From assembly GCA_015680685.1 (NCBI GenBank), contig MNCI01003865.1:38690-102689 (forward strand): 64,000 nucleotides of DNA, in the 5' to 3' direction. The notes under the pieces are model-generated. The model made no database searches and was not told the DNA's origin. It saw only the letters and a list, made by a program, of their open reading frames with translations. Positions 55,173 through 64,000 of this stretch are shown here, in pieces. Position numbers and translations under genes: made by a program. Positions within the stretch are counted from its first letter, which is position 1; each line of letters starts with the position of its first letter. This stretch comes from Gnetum montanum. Its lineage: Eukaryota > Streptophyta > Gnetopsida > Gnetales > Gnetaceae.

Positions 55173-57073
55173 TGTTGGATGTAGAAAGGAGAAATAAAAG
55201 GAGGTAAGATGGAAAACCTTACACCTTTCTATACAATGTTGGGACAGGGTTTTACCTTGGGAAAGTAAGATTTAGATGAAAAAAAATAAAAATTTTGACT
55301 TTCAATTGGAAATAGCTTTGATAGGTTACCAAAGTTGCCTTTGCTAAAAAATTTTCACAGTAAGGGGTAATGAAAATTTGGGTGATGAAACCACCAATGC
55401 TCATATCTCTAGAAACTTTGATAGCCAGAGGGGGTATATTTTGTGACATAAAACCAAAATTGGCCTTGGAATTCACAATAACTATTGTGAAAATTCTAAA
55501 ACTCCAAACACCTACAACTTCCACACTAGGCTTTGGAGGTAGAGGGGGATGGATTGCAGTGTTGATTTTGATAGCCACAAAGAGGGTTAACAAAATGTGC
55601 ATAAAATATTTTAAATATTTCATAAATTTTCAATTGCAAGCAATAGGTTTGGATGTAAAATTTAGGTGGAGGCCCTCCTTCTAGCACTAGAAAATTTTTG
55701 CAAATAAAAATCTCAATTGCTTGAGAAATCGAGAATTCTAGCAAAATAGCTTTAATCCTAGATCCTAAGGGCCTTCATAAAAAATAGGGTCCAAGGTACC
55801 CTAGATAGTTTGGTAGATTACCTAGGTACTTAAAGAAGGGAAAAATGAGATAATGGAAATGAAAATGCAAAATATAGATCTGAAGGATAAAATATGCCAA
55901 AATGAAACAAACAAATAAAAGTTGCACACAAATAAAACTGTAAACTTCATTTCAGTAAGAATAAAGAAGGTATAGGAATGTGTACAATATGGCCTATGGT
56001 AGCAAGAGGGTTCACTATGGTAGGGGTTTAGAGTGCATTGAAACTGTGATGATTAACTCTATGATTCGTAGGTTCTATCACTCCTGATGCTTTTCAACCT
56101 TTGCTGCTCTTACACTAGATTTGCTACATTGTTGATGCATGGGGATGAGAGATGTGAGGGATTTGGTTCACAAAAGTGGGAAACGTTGAGATTTTTGATT
56201 CCTAGCTACTCAATGTTGATTCCAACATATCATAGATCTAAAAGGGGGATAATAGGGGTAACAATGGCTATGGGTTTTACACAAGGAGATTCAAGAAGAG
56301 ATGTGTGTGCTCAAAGCTCTTGAGTGAAAAAATGCCTGAAAAATACAAAAGTATGTAAACCTTTCATGGTATTTATGCTTTGGTTTTATAGGATTTTAGG
56401 TCACAAGTTTAGCTACAAATTCTTCTTCATTACTATTGCAAAATTTTGGCTATGTGTAGGTGTGGTGGGTGTTCAAATCCAACAAGGTTACTATGTATGG
56501 TAAGTGTTATACCCCCATGACATTAAATCATTTATATTTTCTAAAAATAGTAAAAAAAAAATTCATCCTCATTGGCTCTTTCCACCCACGTTGGGCTTCC
56601 CAACAACAATAGTGAAGTGTAGGGTTAATGTTTGAGTTGGTGTAATGCTGGGATCTTGGGGCATGCTAGAGAAATGCTAGGGGGAAGGTGTAATGTTGGA
56701 ACTAAGTATTATAACCCTCCACACTAAGCATGATTGATGTCATACCCCTCAACACTAGATGTAGGTGAGTTATACCTCCCAGCAAGTATCTCCAGCGTGG
56801 AAAATGTTATACCCCCCATAAAACCCATCAAAATGATAATTTTGGCATCACAAAGGATATTTTTAACCCCCAAGCCAAAATTTAGGCATTATATAACTAT
56901 TTTTCACTTGGGGGATGAGGCTTTGACCAATTATGAGGCATTGTAGCTCCAAAAGTATAATGTGAGATTTCATCTCATGGGTTGCAATATTCACATTTAT
57001 AATGAAGTTCGGCCTCTGGTTTCATGGGATGGGGATTACAAAGGCCACCATATGAAATTTTTGTGGTTCTTCA
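55173..57073 (-). mobile_element. Element E 5' LTR
   Basis: Minus strand from TGAAGAACC (57073) to CATCCAACA (55173), about 1.9 kb. Outer 370 bp match the E 3' LTR (21590-21898) and the F LTR (62030-62364). Palindromic motifs are CCCACGTTGGGC type (56583-56600), not GCTACGCTA. The open frames at 55252-55744 on both strands lie in U5/R-side sequence shared with 18.7 kb and are not genes. Confidence 0.65.
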
Positions 57074-60000
57074 AGACTCTTAAACTCCTTTGAGTTCTAT
57101 CTTAAAATGTCTCATAAGAATAAAGGAGAAGCACCTTAGAAGTTCCAAGATATTGATACATTTAGCTTCTCTGACTATCTCCAACATTTCAAGCTAAATA
57201 TATATCAACTTCTATAATGCATTGATGTTGGTCACTTAGACTTAAAAGTTGAAGAAAGAGATTTATTCAAAATTGATGAGGAGCATGATTTAGTATGAAA
57301 GACAAAGCTCCAAGCTGTAGAAACAATGGAATATTGGTAGAAAATCTATGAGAAAACAAGTTTCCACAAGCTTAGGATCAGCTCTATGCCAAATATTATA
57401 AGGAATGTTATGAACCACATGATAGCTAAAACTATTTATGAGAAGAATATACTTTTCTTCAAGGGAAATATGTAGGGCTAAATCAATATTAGTAATAGAA
57501 AGGATTGTTAGCTTTATGATCTTATAAAGTCTTACATAACCAAAGTAGAGGCTTATCAAATAATGAGAAGGTGCTCAACAAGAAGTTTTAAGCTCATCCA
57601 TAAATAGGCACTCTCACTAGTAAATCTTGTAAAAGTTTGGGGATATTGTGATGTCATTCCTAAAGTCATAAAGCTTAGGTTCCCAAAAAAAAATTTATTT
57701 TATCTTTAAATTTTTATTTAGGATATAAAATAAATTTAGTTGTTAATTATCATGTTTGGGCTTTGGTAGCTTTAGAAAACAAGAAATTTTTTTCTTGTAT
57801 AGTATATGAATGATGTATTACAAAATAGCTTAGAAAAGATTTAAGAATATAGGGCCCTATTGCATGAAGATCAATTTAATGGATTATCTAGTAAGTAAAA
57901 TTCTTAAGCCTAAAAGAATAGCCCTAGTTTTAACTATTTATAAGTCACAACGTAGATCTCAATGTAAGGATCCTTGCTACTAATTTTTGTAGTCATATAG
58001 GTGGATTGAGAACTTAGAAGGGGGGTTAAATAAATTCCTCAATTAAAATAATTGTATCCATTAAAATCAAATATAATTTTTACATGATTCTCCAACTTGG
58101 ATAGTTCACACTCAAAGTGTAGAATTTGTGCATACCTCCAGAATTTTTTGATTCAAAAATGTAGTTCAAAGGACATACCTCTAGAATTTGTGCATATAGG
58201 ATTTGAGATCTTCTCTGAAGTGTTTCATCATTGTAAAACCACTTAACCCTACAAGGTCCAAAAAAGCTTAAAATTTGGTTTAAAGGATTCAACAACCTTG
58301 ACAAATGTGAGGTCCGCACCAGTGTATTTTGTTGCTGAAAAAACACTCAACCTTACAATGTCTCAAGAAGCTCAATCAAGATGCATTTCCATAAGAAGCT
58401 CATCAACCCCATAGGGTTAAATAAAAATAAAGAAGGAGATCAAGGAGAAAGTGTAACTTGATTTATATAGTCCTTGCAATAAGGCTAAAGACAATCAATA
58501 GATACAAATGAAAATACAATGAAGAACAAACACAAAATCTCTTTGATTAGCCTTGGATAGATTTGACAATGAATAGTATTTTCCCATTTTCCAAGAATTT
58601 CACTTAGTCTTATACCCTTTGAGTTTCTAAAAACTCAAAATTCATGCAACTATCCTTAATTCAAGAGAGAAGTCAACTTGAAAACATAGATGTCTACCCA
58701 TAGATGTTTATCTTTGAAGGTAGACATTTATTGTTAAATTAAGACATCTACTCTATAGGTTCATTTTGATTTTTGAAGCATTACATTTTTATTTTGGCAT
58801 CTCAGTAGTCCTTGTAACATCTTCATTTGTCTTGTAAAATCCATTTCCATCCATGTTCTCATCTTGTCCCCTTTAGTCTTCATTTCATCATTGTATCTTT
58901 CATATCTAAAGTCCTGGTTCATTGAGCTCTTTTCTTGAAGTCTTAGATATCCATTTGAAGTACTTGATCATTATACTCTTTCATGGTCCTGTAATACTAT
59001 AATCACACATACACATTCTACATTCTACATTTCTCTATGGTTTTGACATACCAAAATATCAACAATATACCAAAATAACTATTTTAATGCTCAAGCCATG
59101 AAATTTTTGTATGAATTGTGTATACTCCAATTTAATCAAGTCCATTTTAGAAGCCTTACTACTATGAATAGATGAACAACTTATTAATGAAATAAGGAGT
59201 GAATATCCTGGACCTATTTTTTGCATTTTTGGTATACTTAGATTTTGATTGCATGGTTTGAAGAACAAGATTTTAAGCTTTCAAGATTCGTACCTCTATA
59301 TCTTGCAATACTAGAAGTGGAAAAAGAAATATGGAAGAGTTAAATAATGCATGCTTACAAGCATAAGGAATTATTTCATTTCAAATTTAGCTTTTGAAAA
59401 TTCAATAATGTGGAACATCTAAAGGGTATGAATAAGAGATATAAAGAGTAATGTGATTTTCTTATTATCCTAAATATAATATACTGAACTACCAAGACTC
59501 ATAAAGTTCATCAACTTGATGAAATTAATGTGATATATAAGAGAGCTATAGATAAAGAGGTCAATCAAGTTAAAGATGAAGCATTAGAATAGTTGAAAAG
59601 AATTTTATCTATGAAACTCCAAATATTTGCTTGTGACCAAGTAGTAATAGAACTTTGTATATGGATGGAAACTAGAGATCATCCTTTGGCTAGAGGTATT
59701 ACCTTAATTTAAAAGAGTATTTGGATAACATGGTGAAATAATTTGCAAGGAGTATGCCTGAGACTACTCAAAAGAAGTGTGAGCTATAATATAGTTAATC
59801 ATAGGAATTATATTGAATAAGCTAATTAACACATTACCTGAGTTAGGCACTAGTGAGATAGGGGCTGAATATGTTATTAAGAAGCTTGAAAGCACTAAGC
59901 TAAGTACATTAAATCAAGCTCTAAAAGTTCCACTAAATCATGGGAAGTGAGTTTAGAAGTTACCAATAGATGGTCTCCATATTTAGAAAATCAAGATAGC

Positions 60001-60900
60001 TTATTAGAAAGTTGAGCAACTATCCAATGGCTTGCAACTATAGAAGAAGAACATGGAATTGAATAAATCATGATTTTATAACCGTTGTAATTTCCAAAAT
60101 ATACTATATAAAAATTTGAGTAGATTTATAATAGGGTTCATCTAGGAATGAATAACACATTCTAGAAAATATTGTAAAGACATCTTTCTATAATGACATT
60201 TTATTTAGGTTCATCTTATCCTTTTTGATTTTCTCTTAATTTGCATTAAAATTAGATAGCTTTTCTTATTTTGATTAATTATGCATAGCTACATTTAAGT
60301 GAATGATAGGTTTTGGAATAAGTTATTTTCTCTAGAAGTTAAGGTTTAGCTTATTTTATTATTCTAGTTAAATAGGATAGCTTTTATAAGGGTCAATTCT
60401 TAATTAGTTTAACATAGAATTGATGTCATCTTTTGTGTGATTTTGAGCTTTACAAATAAATTTTTAATCTCATATTCTTTCTCTATTTAGTAAAAATATT
60501 ATAACTTAGATTCAAAAATTTTGGTAGAAGAGCTCAAAATTAAAGAATGACATTCTATAAAACTTCTTTGTTCATTGTAATAGCTATGTAGAATTTGAAG
60601 CTAAGGAAAAAGATTTAAATTTTTATCGTTACATTGAGGAATAGCTAAAAGAAATAACCATTATTCATATACAAGATAATACTTTCTTTAAAGAATTTTA
60701 ATATTAATATAGATTTAGCCATAATTAGCTCATTTATACCAACAAAAGCTATTTGGAGGTATCTGTGCCTTGGTGGTACCAGAGACTAGAAACTACCTAA
60801 AACAAGTTATCTAGACTACATGGGAGTGGGATTGTAATCCTAATCCAATAAATATATCAATCCTTAATTACTAATACTTTTGAATAGTTTACTATTATAC
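57074..60900. other. Unassigned AT-rich repeat DNA between elements E and F
   Basis: Decayed + strand coding-like stretches occur at 57110-57700 (for example NVMNHMIAKTIYEKN) and 59400-60070 (LNKLINTLPELGTSEIGAEY-like), separated by AT-rich DNA at 58000-59350. I do not recognise a family; the style resembles a decayed gag, but no RT or other diagnostic motif is present. TATTTGGAGGTATCTGTGCC at 60755 matches the right part of the element A insert (12337), so that insert's family is probably present here too. Confidence 0.35.
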
Positions 60901-60904
60901 CTTA

Positions 60905-62364
60905 TTTCAACATCATGTAATTAAAAAACTGAATCTCTTTCTTACTATTGTGCTTGAAAAGTTAGGTCATTGGAAAATCAGAAATCCTAGTTGTGGAACA
61001 ATGTTAACCTTAGATCCCAAGGGTCTCCAAGAAAGAGGATCCAAGCAACCCTAGCCAATCTATCCAATCACCTAGGAACTTGAGAAATGTAAATAGAGGT
61101 AAACAAAATATAAAATATTGCAAATTTAATCTAGGAAAGGAATGCACAAAATAAAACTGTAACAAACTTACATAACAAATGAACTATGAATTTTATTTCA
61201 AAAAACTATTATAAATAAAAAAGAGTTTAGAATGTGTACAAATGGTACTTGGATACACAAGGGGTTTTCTTTTGTGGATTTTGAAGCTTGTTGAAGCTAG
61301 TAGTCTTGCACATCATAGTCAGCTTCATTATCCAAGTACTTTCCAACTCCAAAAATAGAAAATCCTTTCAAGGTTCTTTCATAGATCTACAACATTGGTC
61401 ATAGGGGGGTTTAAGATGTGTAAACCACTTTTGTTACAAAAGGGGTATCATGTTGGATGTCTTGATGCCTAGGTAGCCGAACATTTCTCCAAAAATTCTC
61501 ACACAAGCCTCAAGATTATAAGTGTATTCAATGTTCAAAGGTTCCATGCTTAAGAATTAACAAAAGCTTTATGCTTGATCTTAATTCAAAAGCCTAGAAA
61601 TTACAAAGTGATGGAACTCAACTAAAGAAATATGGTGAAACTCAATTGAAGAACCTCTTCTAGATGTTTAAATTTGGCTTATATAGGTTATATGGTTATT
61701 AAATCTTTGCTATAAATTTCTCCCATGGTTAGTGATAAATTTGTGTCACATGTAGGTGTGGAAAGTGTTTGATTCTAGTGTAGTTTTTATTTTTGGTAAA
61801 TTTTGATACCCCCAAAATAGCAAAATCCTATTGGTTACCAAAAATAGTAAATAGCATTTGCATCCACGCAAGATTCTCCCACCCATGTAGGTCTTAAAGT
61901 AGTAGCATTGGAGTTCTAGTAGCAATGCTAATATTTGTTGAAAACTAAAAACTCAATGGCTTCAACACTGACCTTGATGTGGCAATGTTGGCTGCATGGT
62001 GACTATGTTGACCATAGTTGGGAGAATGAAAGTCAAGCCCCCAAACACTAGGCATAGGTACTTCTAGCATAGTAAAGATCATATCCCCCATAAAACCCAT
62101 CAAAAATGCTAATTTTGGTAGTCCAAAAGGCATGTTTGGCCTTCCCAAGCCCAATTATAGACATGGTATGACTTTTTCCACTTGGAAAGTAAGGATACAA
62201 CAACTTATGAGGCATTTTATTAGCCCCAAAATTTAAAGTATCTGAAATTACATCTCATGGATTACAATATTTACATTCTACAATGAAATTCCAACCTTAG
62301 GTTTCATGGGATGAAGTTATAAGGTGAAAATGATTGCAACATGCATTTTCTTGGTGGTTTTTCA
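60905..62364 (-). mobile_element. Element F 3' LTR (distal end truncated)
   Basis: Minus strand start TGAAAAACCACC at 62364, after the polypurine tract. Matches E's LTR at 62030-62300 (CATAAAACCCATCAAAA, GGCATTTTATTAGCC) and at 61002-61080 (CCTTAGATCCCAAGGGTC, compare 55757). A TATA-like stretch lies near 61680. The expected LTR end at about 60.4 kb is not found; the unrelated motif at 60755 lies inside that distance, so the end has been replaced or deleted. Confidence 0.6.
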
Positions 62365-62432
62365 TTGGCTCCATTTTGTTGATGTTTTGAGAATTGACTC
62401 GAGAGATATTGACAAAGATCAAAAAACACCAC
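62365..62432 (-). promoter_or_regulatory. Polypurine tract with flanking inverted repeat, element F
   Basis: Minus strand AACAAAATGGAGCCAA (62380-62365) next to the LTR start, with the upstream arm GGTGTTTTTTGATCTTTGTC (62429-62410). The purine tract carries a T (AAAATGG) compared with the other copies. Confidence 0.65.
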
Positions 62433-62999
62433 TACAAGTCCATCACCAATGTTCTTTTTTCTCACTTGATTCAATATTGTCAAACCATATCAAAGAGTGC
62501 TTGTGATGACATGATAGCAATTACCAAGAGTGCTTATTTTACATCACATCTGTTACCGTTGATTAAACCCAACCCCATTAGCTTAATTATAACTTTTCTT
62601 AACTTGAATAACAATGATGATCTATGTTTGACACTGATGTATTATGATCATAAGACATTTCCTTCTTCATTCTCGACTAAGTCCATTGAGTGTAACACAT
62701 CTCATTCAATGGGAAAATCAAATCAAAACTAGCCTTGGCAATGAAACCCAATGAAGGTTTCACCCCACAAAAAAAATTAGAGAGTAGACTACCAAGAAGC
62801 CAAAAGGCTGATGAATACCAAAAGATAGATTAATGACTCTAAACATATAAAGGGAGGAGCCTAATTGCCAAACAAACCATATAATGGGATATTGGTTCCT
62901 CAAGAACATTACTAAGTAACCTTTATCTCAAAAACATGAAGTGCTAAGACCTCATCAACCATTCAAAATGTTATTGACATAACTGTAATCATGCACTCT
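62433..62999 (-). other. Element F 3' spacer; RNase H and integrase deleted
   Basis: Short non-coding stretch that passes directly from the 3' spacer to the RT-RNase H connection. AGTGTAACACATCTCATTCA (62691) is the spacer motif seen in the other elements. In A, D and E about 2 kb of RNase H and integrase would lie here, so F has lost them. Confidence 0.55.
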
Positions 63000-64000
63000 T
63001 GACCCACTTTATCATCTCATTTCTAATAGAGTAGATAGGCAACGGATTTATCCAAGATAGTAAGGTGGATGTAAAATGGTTTATTCGTTTTTGGGGGATA
63101 GATCATGGGTAGTTGTACCAACTCTTGCTTAAGGTTTTCAAAGGCTTCTTGGCATTGAGCTATCCACTTGTAGTGAACTCCTTTCTTACGTAATTGTTGC
63201 ATGAGTTGTAACTTATCCATAAGCCTAGCAATGAGCCTATAGATAAATTGTAATATTCCTTATAGTCCTCAAAGCTCCTTAAGGTTAGTTGGTATTTCCA
63301 AGTTGTATATGGTCTTAAACTTATTAGGATTAACATGTATTCCCACTTTAGATACTACAAAGCCCAACATTCTTAGAATTAAGCCTAAGCTCATACTTAA
63401 GGCATCATTTCAACACAAGGTCAAGGTCATGTGCATGTTTGATGGTCATTTTGGATTTAATGGCTATATTATCCACATAGTCATTAAGCAATTCTAGGAT
63501 ATAGTCACTAAAGATGTTGGTCATTACTCATTGATAAGTGGCTCCTATGTTCTTTAGACCAAAGAGCATCATGATGTAACAAAAGATTCCCTAAGGAGTC
63601 ATGAAGCGCATACAAAGTTGATGTTTTGGATTAATCCTAACTTGGTTGTATTTCGGAAATCCATCCATGAAGGATAACAAGGCATGTTCGATCATAGTAT
63701 TGATAAGTTGGTTAATACTAGGTAAATGGGAATCATCCTTGATTGCCATATTCAAGTCTCAGAAATCAATATAGATATGTATACTCCCATTTTTCATAGG
63801 AACTACCACTATGTTGAACACTCATTCTACATAATTGATATCTCTAATGAAACCATCTTGATATAGTTTTATGTTTTCTATACAAACTACCAAGGCTAAA
63901 TTTGAACTTTTTACTTAATTGGATTGATACTGGGGTTGAGTATGTTACACTAGGTATGGGTCAAGACTTGAATTATCTACATATGACTAGGAAAAAGTCT
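63000..64000 (-). pseudogene. Element F pol remnant: RT, entering from the right edge
   Basis: Minus strand landmarks: HALLSFMDGFPKYNQVRINP (63630-63690), FCYIMMLFGLKN (63550-63590), LLNDYVDNIAIKSK (63450-63490) and the connection segment KKGVHYKWIAQCQEAFENLK (63120-63190). The catalytic box is YVDN, with the final aspartate lost. Many stops. It continues beyond the window. Confidence 0.75.

Larger units (their letters stand above)
18250..57073 (-). mobile_element. Element E: Tat-like LTR retrotransposon split by element D
   Basis: Read on the minus strand: 5' LTR (57073-55173), primer site, gag (54.9-52 kb), protease (51.7 kb), minisatellite (51.0 kb), antisense gene (50.5-47.37 kb), then after the D insertion the rest of the antisense gene (30.72-29.79 kb), a palindromic array (29.3-26.8 kb), minisatellite (26.4 kb), pol (26.15-22.99 kb), 3' spacer, polypurine tract and a 3' LTR starting at 21898. 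That the two sides belong to one element is supported by exon 2 of the antisense gene running across the D insertion. The lower end (about 18.25 kb) is uncertain: the 3' LTR is interrupted, and element G gag follows it. Confidence 0.65.

Noticed and set aside
55252-55744. Overlapping frames on both strands
   Set aside because: Fall inside the E 5' LTR and in sequence shared with another LTR at 18.7 kb.
57074-57078. Target duplication of element E (AGACT)
   Set aside because: No matching AGACT could be placed at the lower end because that LTR boundary is not resolved.
60756-60795. tRNA gene
   Set aside because: The GGTATCTG...CCAGAGA inverted words do not extend to a cloverleaf with the A and B box sequences.

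Overview
This window looks like intergenic DNA from a plant with a large, repeat-rich genome. A gymnosperm is plausible, but the sequence does not prove it. I see no intact host gene and no rRNA or tRNA. Nearly everything recognisable is LTR retrotransposon DNA, broken by stops and frameshifts. The main family is Ty3/gypsy. Its pol carries RT, a degenerate first RNase H, a second RNase H with its own catalytic motifs, and integrase. That dual-RNase-H order is the known hallmark of the plant Tat lineage.

Layout. Element A (+ strand, about 1-16388) enters from the left edge. It has a truncated gag, a spacer, pol (6135-9583), a 3' spacer split by a foreign 2.7 kb insert, a polypurine tract and a 3' LTR (14217-16388). 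Remnants of other copies (element G) follow at 16.4-18.1 kb. Element E (- strand) runs from a 5' LTR at 55173-57073 down to a 3' LTR ending at 21898. It is split by element D (- strand, 30722-47368), which has both LTRs and a perfect 5-bp target duplication, GGTTT. D in turn holds a solo LTR (39851-41144) with its own perfect duplication, TGGGC. So there are three insertion layers: E, then D, then the solo LTR. Element F (- strand) enters from the right edge and keeps RT, a 3' spacer and a 3' LTR (up to 62364). The stretch 57074-60900 is unassigned AT-rich repeat DNA.

The most interesting architecture is shared by A, D and E. Between the gag-protease block and RT lies an ANTISENSE, intron-containing gene flanked by degenerate minisatellite spacers (unit about GGCCTAAAACTAGCAATGG). 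In E it has five or more exons with GT...AG borders (29790-30721 continuing at 47374-50513). In D only the promoter side and exon 1 survive, with the same intron phase. In A it lies at 1280-3969 with one segment inverted. Its protein is diverged; a plant-mobile-domain-like relationship is possible but unproven. A second shared feature is a conserved inverted repeat that folds the polypurine tract against the start of the 3' LTR. A third is subfamily-specific palindromes found both in the LTR and in the region upstream of the antisense gene.

No element looks autonomous now: catalytic residues are lost in several (RT YVDN/YIDN in F and E, integrase D to N in A and D, aRNase H D to N in D and E) and stops are frequent.
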